DNA of 64,000 nucleotides from Anaerolineaceae bacterium (GTDB lineage Bacteria; Chloroflexota; Anaerolineae; Aggregatilineales; Phototrophicaceae): NCBI GenBank assembly GCA_002699585.1, contig PABP01000035.1, positions 2,052-66,051 on the forward strand, written 5' to 3'. This document shows positions 43,086-53,200 of the stretch, piece after piece. A model generated the notes under the pieces. It saw only the letters and a list, made by a program, of their open reading frames with translations. It searched no databases and was not told where the DNA came from. The translations under genes were made by a program, and so were the position numbers. The number at the start of each line of letters is the position of its first letter. Within the stretch, counting starts at the first letter, position 1.

Positions 43086-43291
43086 AGTAAGTTGTCCTTA
43101 AAATAATCGATAAGACCTTTCATATATTAATATTTTTTTGATCGGCTTAGAATTAACGTTAGCGGCAATGCGAATATTCCAATTGCGAATGTATAAATAA
43201 GTAGCTGGAAAGAGTTTTGCCTTTGCATATTTATCCTGATTCTGCATGAAGTGCTTGACAGACTTGCCAATCCTTGCTAATCTTTTGCTAA

Positions 43292-43307
43292 TTGAGAGCG
43301 CTCTCAA
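43292..43307. promoter_or_regulatory. LacI-type operator upstream of the lacI-family gene
   Basis: TTGAGAGCGCTCTCAA is a perfect 16-bp palindrome with central CG, the usual form of LacI/GalR-family operators. It lies 64 bp before the regulator start, so autoregulation is likely. A second copy is at 44498-44513. Confidence 0.8.
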
Positions 43308-43370
43308 CACTTTTTCAGAATAAACAAGACCTTGGGATATGAGCGCAATCCCTTTATGTGTGCAAATCTT

Positions 43371-44384
43371 ATGCAACGGTTGACTTTAGAAAAAATAGGG
43401 GAGTTGGCGGGCGTATCACGGGCGACCGTGTCGCGTGTCATCAACCATCACCCTAATATCAGCTCGGAAGTCCGCGAACGTGTCGAGCGTATCATCGCGG
43501 AAACCGGGTATCAACCGAACCAGGCTGCCCGTTCATTGGCTTCCAACCAGTCGAACGTCATTGGCCTGGTGATTCCTAATGTTGTCCAGGCCGTCTTCAC
43601 CGATCCATACTATCCACGCCTGACACAGGGCATTTCCGCTGCCTGTAATCAGCTTGACTACACACTGGCGTTGTTTTTGTTCCATAGCCCGGAAGAAGAA
43701 CAGTTTGCTGTCCGTCGCTTTAGCAACAACAGCCTCATCGATGGCCTGATTATTACGGCGGATAATCATATCAACCCATTTATTCCGCAGTTGGTGAAGC
43801 GCAACGTGCCCTTCGTCTATATTGGTCGCCCTGAAACCACCGAGAGCGTGACGTACATTGACGTCGATCACATCGGCGGCAGCTACATCGGGACTAAACA
43901 CCTGATCGACCTGGGGTTCAAACGGATTGCCCAATTGAGTACCAAACACAATACCGCTGGCGTGGACCGCGATAAGGGCTTTCGTCAGGCGATGGCGGAG
44001 GTCGGCTATGCGGTCGATGAGGATTATGTGGTCTATGGTGATTTTACCGAGCGTAGTGGCTACGAAGCCATGCAACATCTGATTCCGCTGCGGCCCGATG
44101 CTGTCTTTATCCAATCGGATACGATGGCACTAGGGGCGATGCGCGCGCTACGGGATGCGGGTTTAAGCGTCCCTGACGATATGGCGATTGTCAGCTTTGA
44201 TGATTTGCCACCTGCTTTGTTGACGGAACCGCATCTGACGACGGTCCGCCAACCTGTGCATGACGTGGGTATGCTGGCTGTAGAAACCTTGATTGAGCGT
44301 TGCGCCAATCCGGGCCAGCCACCGAAGCACGTCGTCTTACCAACCGAGTTAGTTATCCGTGGCACTTGTGGCGCGGCTAATTAA
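43371..44384 (+). CDS. LacI family transcriptional regulator
   Basis: A 337-aa repressor. HTH and hinge: LTLEKIGELAGVSRATVSRVINHHPNISSEVRERVERII, then the hinge helix QAARSLAS. The ligand-binding domain is of the periplasmic-binding type (VIGLVIPNVVQAVFTDPYYPRL, GYEAMQHLI, DDMAIVSFDDLPPALLTEPHLTTVRQP). Start 43371 gives a normal LacI N-terminus; earlier TTG/ATG starts (43332, 43356) would add residues. The inducer is probably a beta-glucan oligosaccharide, judged from the target operon. Confidence 0.9.
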   Translation: MQRLTLEKIGELAGVSRATVSRVINHHPNISSEVRERVERIIAETGYQPNQAARSLASNQSNVIGLVIPNVVQAVFTDPYYPRLTQGISAACNQLDYTLALFLFHSPEEEQFAVRRFSNNSLIDGLIITADNHINPFIPQLVKRNVPFVYIGRPETTESVTYIDVDHIGGSYIGTKHLIDLGFKRIAQLSTKHNTAGVDRDKGFRQAMAEVGYAVDEDYVVYGDFTERSGYEAMQHLIPLRPDAVFIQSDTMALGAMRALRDAGLSVPDDMAIVSFDDLPPALLTEPHLTTVRQPVHDVGMLAVETLIERCANPGQPPKHVVLPTELVIRGTCGAAN

Positions 44385-44497
44385 GTTTTTTATCTGTAAG
44401 TTTTGTCTGTAAGTAAGGAACCGGGAGCGTATGTACTGACCCTGTGTTAGATGTTGGGGCCGTGCACCAAGATGCGATGTCGTTTTTTTGACCCGCT

Positions 44498-44513
44498 TTG
44501 AGAGCGCTCTCAC
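44498..44513 (+). promoter_or_regulatory. LacI-type operator of the glucan operon
   Basis: TTGAGAGCGCTCTCAC, 15/16 identical to the operator before the regulator gene. A TTGACC hexamer (44488-44493) is just upstream, so the site would cover the promoter. About 280 bp of leader separate it from the binding-protein start at 44795; the 44385-44794 stretch has no other gene I can support. Confidence 0.75.
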
Positions 44514-44794
44514 AGAGTATTCGTTCATTCGTTGTCCGCGCACTCGTCCTGCGCAATTGAGTGAGTGTTTTTGCAAACTAGCTAAAGGGGGACGTCAACC
44601 AGGATTGACTTTTTACCAGAGGGCGTGCTCCGCGCTAGGAACGGTATCTCATCCGTTGTTGCAGCAGCGCTCCCAATCAGTGTTCTTTTGTCAGGGACAT
44701 ACGCTATATCGTGTGTGTTCATCGCCTGCAGGTTTGCGCCTGCTATAAGTTAAAAGAGTTGTACTGAGATTTTCAGATTAGGAGACATCTTAAA

Positions 44795-46168
44795 ATGTCA
44801 AAACGTTATTACACACTCTTCCTGGCCGTTGTGCTCATGATGCTGATGAGCATCAGCACGGCTGCCCAGGAACGCACAACCATTCGCTGGTTCGTTGGCC
44901 TGGGTGCTGGTACCGATGCCCCCCAGATCGAAGCCCAAGAAGCTATCGTTGAAGAATTCAACAATTCACAAGATGAAATCGAACTCGTCCTGGAAATTGT
45001 TGATAATGACCAGGCTTTCGGCATTCTCAGCACGCAGATTGCTGCTGGCAACGCCCCGGACATCGTTGGTCCCGTTGGCGTGCGTGGTCGCTCCAACTTC
45101 CCCGGCGTCTGGCTCGACCTCACCGAGCTGCTGGAAAGCACCAACTACGACCTGACTGACTTCGACCCCGATCTTGTCGAGTTCTACAACATCGAAGGTG
45201 AAGGCCAGATTGGTCTGCCGTTCGCTATTTTCCCCTCCTTCTTGATGTATAACGAAGAACTGTTTGACGAAGCTGGCATTCCTTACCCGCCACGCAACTA
45301 TGGCGACCCGTATGTGGACTGGAATGGCGAAGAGCGCGAATGGAACATGGAGACCCTGCGCGAACTGGCTATGATCCTCACCGTCGACGGCGAAGGCACC
45401 GACGCAACGATGGATGAATTCAATCCTGATGAGATCGTTCAGTTTGGTTATGGCACTCAGTACACCGACATCCGTGGCCGTCTGACCCTATTTGGTGCGG
45501 GCAGCTTCGCCGATGAAGATGGCAACGCGCAGGTTCCTGAGCACTGGCAAGAAGGCCTGGACTGGTACCAGAAGGCCATGTGGGAAGACTGGTTCTACCC
45601 CAATGGCGTGTATGGTGGCGCAGACTTCATGGGCGGCGGCAACTGGTTCGAGAGTGGCAACATGGCAATGGTCACCATCCACCTGTGGTACCTGCCGTGC
45701 TGTACCTGGGGCCTGGAAGGCGTCGACTATCAACTGGCACCCGTGCCGAGCTACAACGGCGTCACCACCGCCAAGATGCATGGTGATACCTTCAGCATTA
45801 TGGAAAGCACCGACCACCCGGTAGAAGCTTTTGAAGTTTTGACCTACCTGCTGGGCGAAAAAGCCAATGAATTGGCGACCCTCTACGGCGGTATGCCGGC
45901 TCGCCTGAGCCTACAACCGGACTACTTCGACACAATTGGCCAAAACGATCCGCTGGCTGGCCGTGACCTCAACTGGGACATCGTCGTCGCCGGTATGGCA
46001 TATGCCGATAACCCCAGCCACGAAGGCCCGCTGCCGAACTTGCTGGAAGCCGAAGATGTCTACAACACCTGGACGGGTAACCTGGATAACGATCCTGATT
46101 TCGATCTGGATGCCGGCATTCAGGAACTCATCGATGCGTTGCAAGACGTGTTTGACGAAGCTCAGTAA
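44795..46168 (+). CDS. Sugar ABC transporter substrate-binding protein, family 1
   Basis: A 457-aa secreted binding protein of the SBP_bac_1 (maltose-type) family. Signal peptide MSKRYYTLFLAVVLMMLMSISTAAQ. Family text: TIRWFVGLG, IVEEFNNSQDEIELVLEIVDNDQAFGILSTQIAAGNAPDIVGPVG, GLPFAIFPSFLMYNEELFDEAG. Aromatic-rich segments (NWDIV, HLWYLPCCTWGLEG) would stack on a sugar. It starts an operon with two MalFG-type permeases and two glucosidases, so a beta-gluco-oligosaccharide ligand is likely. The ATPase is not in the window. Confidence 0.92.
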   Translation: MSKRYYTLFLAVVLMMLMSISTAAQERTTIRWFVGLGAGTDAPQIEAQEAIVEEFNNSQDEIELVLEIVDNDQAFGILSTQIAAGNAPDIVGPVGVRGRSNFPGVWLDLTELLESTNYDLTDFDPDLVEFYNIEGEGQIGLPFAIFPSFLMYNEELFDEAGIPYPPRNYGDPYVDWNGEEREWNMETLRELAMILTVDGEGTDATMDEFNPDEIVQFGYGTQYTDIRGRLTLFGAGSFADEDGNAQVPEHWQEGLDWYQKAMWEDWFYPNGVYGGADFMGGGNWFESGNMAMVTIHLWYLPCCTWGLEGVDYQLAPVPSYNGVTTAKMHGDTFSIMESTDHPVEAFEVLTYLLGEKANELATLYGGMPARLSLQPDYFDTIGQNDPLAGRDLNWDIVVAGMAYADNPSHEGPLPNLLEAEDVYNTWTGNLDNDPDFDLDAGIQELIDALQDVFDEAQ

Positions 46169-46188
46169 CAGCACTTTTCCGTAAGCGT

Positions 46189-46217
46189 GAGGGGCATCGC
46201 TGTCTGCGGTGCCCCTC
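46189..46217 (+). other. 12-bp hairpin after the sugar binding-protein gene
   Basis: GAGGGGCATCGC-TGTCT-GCGGTGCCCCTC (one T-G pair). No T-run follows, so it is more likely an mRNA stabiliser that keeps the binding protein message abundant. Confidence 0.6.
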
Positions 46218-46248
46218 ATTCATAAGACGTTACTGGAGCGCATAACGC

Positions 46249-47235
46249 ATGGATATGGTATCGGCATTTTCAGAGGTACGGAAAGAGCGTTTTTCCTGGC
46301 GTAACTGGTCACCAGCGCGCCGTCGAGAAGCGTTATGGGGTCTGGGTTTCATTAGCCCCTGGCTCATCGGCTTCTTGATTTTCTATCTCGCCCCGATGAT
46401 TGCTTCGCTGGTTTTTTCGACAATGAACTTTGAATTGACCAAGCCGGACGGAGCGACCTTCATCGGTTTGCAAAACTGGCAGCGCCTGCTCAACGATGAC
46501 ACGATGTGGCTGGCGATGAGCGTCACCTTTGTTTTTGCGATCATCAGCTTGCCCATTGGCATGATCTCGGCATTTTTGCTGGCTGTGCTGCTGAACTCTG
46601 CTAATTTAATGGGTCGCAGTCTGTTTCGCACCCTTTATTACGCGCCAACGATGGTTCCACTCATTGCGAGCACACTCATCTGGGCGCAGGTGCTCAACCC
46701 CAGCGATGGCTGGATCAACCGATTTATCGAGATATTTGGCTTCGATGTGCGCGGCGTGGATGGCCTGCGCTGGCTCAATGATCCTGCTCATCCTAACCTG
46801 GTGTTTATCGCCTATTCGTTTATTGGCTTGTGGACCATTGGTAACGCGATGCTGATTAATCTGTCGGCCTTGCAGGGCGTCCCGTCCGAGCTGTACGACG
46901 CCGCCCGTGTAGATGGTGCCTCCTGGTTGAATCGCCTGTGGTCGATCACCATCCCGATGGTATCCCCGGTGATTTTTTATAACCTGGTCCTCAGTGTCAT
47001 TGGCTTATTGCAATATTTCATCGTTCCCTGGGTGCTGACGGGTGGCAGTGGCGACCCGGAAGGCCGCACGATGTTCTATATGATTCACTTCTTCAAGCAG
47101 GGCTTTATCTTCAATAAGCTGGGCTATGGTGCCACCCTGGCATGGCTGATGTTTGCCGTTGCACTGGTCATCACAGTGATGCTTTTCGGCAGTGCCCGCT
47201 ACTGGGTACATTATGCGGGGGATTCAAGATCATGA
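46249..47235 (+). CDS. Sugar ABC transporter permease, MalF/UgpA type
   Basis: A 328-aa permease with six hydrophobic segments. N-terminus WGLGFISPWLIGFLIFYLAPMIASLVFSTMNFEL is the standard UgpA-type opening. EAA loop: SALQGVPSELYDAARVDGASWLNRLWSITIPMVSPV. Partner of the following permease. Confidence 0.92.
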   Translation: MDMVSAFSEVRKERFSWRNWSPARRREALWGLGFISPWLIGFLIFYLAPMIASLVFSTMNFELTKPDGATFIGLQNWQRLLNDDTMWLAMSVTFVFAIISLPIGMISAFLLAVLLNSANLMGRSLFRTLYYAPTMVPLIASTLIWAQVLNPSDGWINRFIEIFGFDVRGVDGLRWLNDPAHPNLVFIAYSFIGLWTIGNAMLINLSALQGVPSELYDAARVDGASWLNRLWSITIPMVSPVIFYNLVLSVIGLLQYFIVPWVLTGGSGDPEGRTMFYMIHFFKQGFIFNKLGYGATLAWLMFAVALVITVMLFGSARYWVHYAGDSRS

Positions 47236-48314
47236 CCGCTATCACCAAATCCAAGTCCAATGCTGATGTCTATCAGTTGCGCCGCCGACAGGAGACCATC
47301 ACGGCCCTGATGGTGACGAGCGTGGCTATCATTATTCTGCTGATTTACTTGATGCCGATGGGCTATGCGCTGGTCACATCGCTGAAGAGCAAAGCTCAGA
47401 CCTCAGAGGTCAATGCACCGATTTTGCCCTCGACGCCGCGTCAATTTGAGTACGATGGTGAGACCTACGACATCATGTTGGTGCCGCAGGAAGATGGCAC
47501 CATTGCTGAATGGGGGCTGGTCCAGGCCCGCCGTCGCGGGGCCAGCGATTTCATCGACCCGGAAAACCCGGAAGCAGGTATCATCCAATGGGAGGGCAAC
47601 TGGCGTACCCTGGAAAAAGCCTGGGAGCCAAACGTCCAATGGGATAATTATCCAGATGCCTGGAACTTCATCCGTTTTGGGCGCTTGTTGATGAATACGC
47701 TGGGTTATGCGCTGGTGACGATGGTCGGCATGGTGTCGGCATCGGCATTGACGGCCTATGGCTTCGCTCGTTTCCGCTTCCCTGGTAAGAATATTCTGTT
47801 CCTGATGGTGCTTTCGACGATGATTTTGCCGCCGCAAGTCACCGACTTGCCCAAGTATGCGTTCTTCGTCAATGTGCTGGATTGGGGCGGCACCTGGTGG
47901 CCGCTGATCGTCCCGGCCTTTTTTGGCCATGCTTATCATGTATTCCTGTTGCGCCAGTTCTTCCTGACCATCCCACGCGAGATGGAGGAGGCCGCTTCTA
48001 TCGATGGTGCTGGCCCCATGACGACCTTCATCCGGGTTATCTTGCCGCAGGCTGTCCCGGCGCTGACGGCGTCGGCCCTGTTCCACTTCTTCTATGCCTG
48101 GAACGACTACTTCGGCCCGTTGATCTACCTGGCTGGCAACCGTGATGCTCAACCCATCAGCATTGGTCTGGCAGAGTTCAATGGCTTGTACAGCAGCGAA
48201 CCCCAGCTCATTCTGGCGGCAGCCATCATTACGATGATCCTCCCGCTGGCAATCTTCTTCATGGCGCAGCGCATTTTCGTACAGGGTATCGTGATTACAG
48301 GCGTTGACAAGTAA
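47232..48314 (+). CDS. Sugar ABC transporter permease, MalG/UgpE type
   Basis: A 360-aa permease. The ATG at 47232 overlaps the stop of the upstream permease (ATGA), so this start is preferred over the longer frame. A long periplasmic loop (about 50-140) follows helix 1. EAA loop: IPREMEEAASIDGAGPMTTFIRVILPQAVPAL; the C-terminus is QRIFVQGIVITGVDK, near the classical ending of MalG-type proteins. Confidence 0.92.
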   Translation: MTAITKSKSNADVYQLRRRQETITALMVTSVAIIILLIYLMPMGYALVTSLKSKAQTSEVNAPILPSTPRQFEYDGETYDIMLVPQEDGTIAEWGLVQARRRGASDFIDPENPEAGIIQWEGNWRTLEKAWEPNVQWDNYPDAWNFIRFGRLLMNTLGYALVTMVGMVSASALTAYGFARFRFPGKNILFLMVLSTMILPPQVTDLPKYAFFVNVLDWGGTWWPLIVPAFFGHAYHVFLLRQFFLTIPREMEEAASIDGAGPMTTFIRVILPQAVPALTASALFHFFYAWNDYFGPLIYLAGNRDAQPISIGLAEFNGLYSSEPQLILAAAIITMILPLAIFFMAQRIFVQGIVITGVDK

Positions 48315-48385
48315 GTGGCTATCGGGTGTGATTAGCCGCGCTATGACCAATCACACAGACTGGTTTAAACAAAAGGCGGACAACA

Positions 48386-50182
48386 ATGCAGCAAACGGAA
48401 CAAACAGTTTATCAGGATGCATCACGCTCGGTTGATGAGCGGGTACAAGACCTGTTGGCGCAGATGACCCTGGCGGAAAAAATCGGCCAGATGACGCAGG
48501 TCGAAAAGAACAGCATCACGCCAGAAGAAGTCACCCAGTACTTTATTGGCTCCATACTGAGCGGTGGCGGTGGCAACCCGACGCCCAATAACGTCCATGA
48601 GTGGCGCAAGATGGTGCTGTCCTTTATGGATGCTTCGCTCCAGACGCGCCTGGGCATTCCCATGATCTACGGCGTGGATGCGGTACATGGCCACAGCAAC
48701 GTTGTTGGGGCGGTCATCTTCCCGCATAACGTGGGCCTGGGGGCCACCCGCGATGCCGATCTCGTCGAACGCGTCGCGCAGGTGACAGCCAGCGAAGTGC
48801 TGGCGACCAATGTGCATTGGGACTTCGCCCCGGCAGTAAGCGTCCCTCAGGATGTCCGCTGGGGACGCAGCTATGAGGGCTTTAGCGAAAATACTGAGCT
48901 GGTCACGGAAATGGGTGTCGCGTATCTACGCGGGTTGCAGTGCAAAAACGAGCACGGCGAATGGGTGCTGGCGTCGGTCAAGCACTTCGCTGGTGATGGC
49001 GGTACGGAATGGGATTCCCGTAAGGACATGCCCTATTCCTCATCGACCAACTGGCAGGCGGCTTCCCTCAACTGGCGCATCGACCAGGGCGATACGCGCG
49101 TCGATGAAGCGACGCTGCGCAAAATCCACCTGGCACCTTACAAGCAGACCATCGACGCTGGCGCGGAAAATATCATGGTGTCGTTCTCTAGCTGGAACGG
49201 CCTCAAGATGCATGCCCATGAATACCTGCTGACACAGGTTATCAAAGGCGAATGGGGCTTTGAAGGCTTCCTCGTTTCTGACTGGATGGCGATTGATCAG
49301 ATTTCAGAAGACTACTACGAGGCGGTGACGACCTCCATCAATGCTGGCCTGGACATGATTATGGTGCCATTTGACCATAAGAAGTTCATCACCACGCTGA
49401 CCGAAGCGGTCCAGAAGGGGGATGTCACCCAGGAACGCATCGACGATGCTGTGTCACGCATTCTGCGGTCTAAATTCAATCTGGGCCTGTTCGAGCAGCC
49501 CATTACTAATGAAAGCCACGTCGAAGCATTCGGCAGCGATGCCCACCGGGCACTCGCGCGGGAAGCTGTGCAAAAATCGCTGGTCCTGCTCAAGAATGAT
49601 GGCGTCCTGCCGTTGCCCAAGTCGGCGAATGTCGCGCTGGCGGGCCTGCCCGCTGATGACATTGGCTTCGCCTGCGGTGGCTGGACCATCGACTGGCAGG
49701 GTAAACCCGGCCCGATTACGCCTGGGGCATCCCTGTTCGAAGGGCTTCAAATACAGCTTGATGAAGGTGTCGTCTACAGCAAAGATGGCGACTTCGGGGC
49801 TAAGGCGGATATATCGGTGGTTGTCATTGCCGAGCTACCTTATGCGGAAGGCGAGGGCGACCGTGCCGACCTGACCCTCAGTGAAGCCGATCAGGCACTC
49901 ATCAAGAAGGTGCGCGGCCAGTGTGATAAGCTGGTGCTGGTCATTTATTCCGGTCGTACGCTGGTGATTACGCCTGTGGTTGACCTGTGCGATGCGATTG
50001 TCGCTGCATGGCTGCCAGGGACCGAAGCCAATGCCATCGCCGATGTGCTGGTGGGTAATGTGCCCTTCACGGGCAAGTCGGCTTATACCTGGTATAAGTC
50101 GATGGATCAGCTCCCGCTGAGCAACTTGCAAGCCAGCGGCGAAGACCCCCTTTATCCCTTCGGGCACGGCCTCACTTACTAA
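48386..50182 (+). CDS. Cytosolic glycoside hydrolase family 3 beta-glucosidase
   Basis: A 598-aa GH3 enzyme without signal peptide. N-terminal barrel: MTLAEKIGQMTQVEK, IPMIYGVDAVHGHSN, VKHFAGDGGTEWD and GFEGFLVSDWMAID with the nucleophile Asp299. Domain 2 (about 390-595) ends LYPFGHGLTY, without the fibronectin III domain often found in GH3 enzymes. It would hydrolyse imported beta-gluco-oligosaccharides. Its sequence is close to the GH3 part of the next gene, so they are tandem paralogues. Confidence 0.93.
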   Translation: MQQTEQTVYQDASRSVDERVQDLLAQMTLAEKIGQMTQVEKNSITPEEVTQYFIGSILSGGGGNPTPNNVHEWRKMVLSFMDASLQTRLGIPMIYGVDAVHGHSNVVGAVIFPHNVGLGATRDADLVERVAQVTASEVLATNVHWDFAPAVSVPQDVRWGRSYEGFSENTELVTEMGVAYLRGLQCKNEHGEWVLASVKHFAGDGGTEWDSRKDMPYSSSTNWQAASLNWRIDQGDTRVDEATLRKIHLAPYKQTIDAGAENIMVSFSSWNGLKMHAHEYLLTQVIKGEWGFEGFLVSDWMAIDQISEDYYEAVTTSINAGLDMIMVPFDHKKFITTLTEAVQKGDVTQERIDDAVSRILRSKFNLGLFEQPITNESHVEAFGSDAHRALAREAVQKSLVLLKNDGVLPLPKSANVALAGLPADDIGFACGGWTIDWQGKPGPITPGASLFEGLQIQLDEGVVYSKDGDFGAKADISVVVIAELPYAEGEGDRADLTLSEADQALIKKVRGQCDKLVLVIYSGRTLVITPVVDLCDAIVAAWLPGTEANAIADVLVGNVPFTGKSAYTWYKSMDQLPLSNLQASGEDPLYPFGHGLTY

Positions 50183-50204
50183 GTACCATCCAATAGGACT
50201 ATCT

Positions 50205-50232
50205 GGGGCGGGAGCATTCTCGCCCCTTTTTT
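50205..50232 (+). terminator. Terminator between the two GH3 genes
   Basis: GGGGCGGG / CTCGCCCC stem (one G-T pair) with a 6-base loop and a TTTTTT run. The secreted enzyme downstream is thus partly uncoupled from the transporter operon. Confidence 0.8.
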
Positions 50233-50244
50233 GAGGAGACTTTT

Positions 50245-53200
50245 ATGCGCCTGCGTTTCTTTTTCATTCTATTACTCATGCTCATCATCTCGACCGCTAT
50301 CAGTGCCCAGAGTGATGGGCTTCCGTATCAGGATGCCGAGTTGCCCGTCGAGGAGCGCGTCGCCGATTTGCTGGGGCGCATGTCCCTCGCGGAAAAAATC
50401 GGCCAGATGACGCTCATCGAGAAAGGCAGCATCGACCCACAAGCGGTCACCGACTATTTTATCGGTGGCGTGTTGAGCGGCGGCGGTGGCTACCCAACAG
50501 GTGACAATTCGCCGGAAGGCTGGCTGGATATGGTCAGCGCCTATCAGGATGCGGCCCTGGCGACGCCCTTGGGCATCCCCATGATTTATGGCGTGGATGC
50601 CGTACATGGCCATGCCAACCTATCCGGCGCGGTCGTTTTCCCGCAGAACGTGGGCCTGGGTGCGACGCGCAACCCCGACCTGCTGGAAGAAATCGGGCAG
50701 GTGACAGCGCTGGAAATGATCGCTACGGGTATCTACTGGAATTACGCGCCCGTGCTGGCTGTTCCGCGGGATATTCGCTGGGGACGCACTTACGAGGGCT
50801 ACAGCGAAAATACCGACCTGGTGACGGAGCTTTCGGCAGCGATGCTGCGTGGTTTGCAAGGCGATGACCTGGCCGCGCCGACCACTGTCCTGGGTACGCC
50901 CAAGCACTTCGTAGGTGATGGCGGCACCGAATTTGGCACGTCGCCGCTGGATGGCGGCCTGCTCGACCGCGGCAATACCAACGTCGATGAAGAAACCCTG
51001 CGCCGTGTGCATCTGGCCCCCTATATTACGGCCATCGAAAATGGCGCGCGCAGCATCATGGTTTCGTATTCAAGCTGGCTGGGCGAGCGCATGCATGGCA
51101 ATGCGTATCTCATTCGGGATGTGCTGATTGACGAACTCGGCTTTGAGGGCTTCATCGTGTCCGATTGGGCGGGAGTGGATGACGTCGCCAGCGATTACTA
51201 TGACGCGGTGGTGCAGTCGACCAATGCCGGCGTCGATATGAACATGGTGCCCTATGATTACGTGCGCTTCATCAACACGCTGACGGAAGCCGTTGAAGCG
51301 GGTGATGTCACACAAGAGCGCATCGACGAGGCCGTTAGCAACATCCTCATGGTGAAATTTGAAATGGGCCTGTTCGAGCGGCCTTTTGGCGATGCTGATT
51401 TAATCGCCAGCGTGGGTTCAGACGAGCATCGTGCCCTGGCGCGGGAAGCGGTCAGTCAATCGCTGGTGCTGCTCAAGAACGAAAACGCCGCTTTGCCGCT
51501 GGACGCCAATACCGAGCAAACTGTGTTCATCGCCGGGGCGGCTGCCGACAGCGTCGGTATTCAGTCCGGCGGCTGGACCATCGAATGGCAGGGTTCCACC
51601 GCTAACCTGACCGAAGGCACGACCATCCGCCGCGCCCTGCAAAATGGCTTCGGCGAGGATGTCACCGTGCGTTATAGTCGTCTGGGTCGCTTCAGTGATG
51701 ACAATGGCGATCCACAGCATGGCGATGTCGGTATCGTGGTCGTCGGCGAGCCGCCTTATGCCGAGTATTTCGGTGATGATGCCGGGTTGACGCTCGGTAG
51801 CCGGGACCGCGGTCTGATCGAAGACTTACGGCCCCAGGTCGATACGCTGATCGTCGTTCTGCTGTCGGGTCGGCCCCTGGTGATTGATGAGTCGCTCAAC
51901 CTGGCGGATGCCTTTGTCGCTGCCTGGTTGCCAGGGACTGAGGGGGCAGGCGTGGCCGATGTCCTCTTTGGCGAACGCGATTTCGTCGGGCTACTGCCTT
52001 ATACCTGGCCGCGTAATGTGGAGCAACTGCCGTTTGACTTCGACAATGTGCCGATGACTGACTGTGATGCGCCCCTGTTCCCCTATGGTTACGGCCTGAC
52101 TTATGCTGACAATAGCGCTTCAGCCGATTGGCTGTCTCTGGCAGTCGAATGTGCCCCGGTGAAGGTGGAAGTTGAAACGGTCGAGGTTGCTATCCCGGAT
52201 GCTGACCTCATCGCGCCGGAAGGCGAATATGGCATCAGCTATGTGGCGCCCTTCAATGTACCGATTACGCTGGATGGCCAATTCGAAGATTGGGCAGGTG
52301 TGCCGACTGTGACCATGCCCCAGGGCGCGGACCTGACTTCTAGCGAATCGGCTGTCACCTTTGGCGCTGCCGCCGATGCCGACAACCTGTATTTCTTCGC
52401 CAACATCATTGATGACAACATCATCAGTGGCGAACATGCTGAAAATTACTGGAACGAAGATTCGGTTGAGTTTTATATCAACGCAACCGGCGACCTGAGT
52501 CTGGCCAGTTATGAGGATGGTGTCGCTCAGATCACTATCCCGGCGCTGAACATCAATAATCCCGAAGAGGACGTGATCTCCGGGGTACAGGGTGCCAGCG
52601 CCAATGCCGATGTCGTCGCCGTGAAGACCGAAGCGGGTTGGGCGGTCGAGGTGGCGGTGCCACTGCAAAACGACGTCTGGAGCATTGAGCCTGTGCAGGA
52701 TGGTGTGCTTGGTTTCCAGGTGCATCTCAACATCGCCTCGGATAGTGACCGTGATAGCAAGCTGATCTGGTCTGCCGCTGATGTCGGCGATACCTCTTAC
52801 CAGACCCCCAGCGTCTTTGGTGAACTGATCTTTTATGATGTGAATGGTGGGGCAGCAGGTGAGGAGACAAATGAGTCATCGAGCAGTTCCGCAGGCGACG
52901 AGCCTGTGGAGATCATGAATCTGGATGATGATGGGCGCGAATGGGAACTCGTCTGGCAGGACGAGTTCTCTGGTGATGTGATCGACTCTATAAAATGGGG
53001 CTATGACACGGGCGGCAATGGCTTTGGCAACAATGAACTGCAATATTATTCGGATCGTCCGGATAACAGCTATGTCGAAGACGGCCATCTGGTGATTGTT
53101 GCCCAGGAAGAACGTTACCGTCTGCGCGATTACACCTCGGCCAAATTATGGACCCCGGCGACGATGTCCCTGCGTTATGGTCGCATTGATATACGCGCGC

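Noticed and set aside
43098-43376. 92-codon minus-strand open frame overlapping the lacI promoter
   Set aside because: It runs across the palindromic operator and has no ribosome site; AT-rich chance frame.
44488-44748. 86-codon open frame in the leader of the glucan operon
   Set aside because: Begins inside the operator, no ribosome site, Cys/Arg-rich low-quality sequence.
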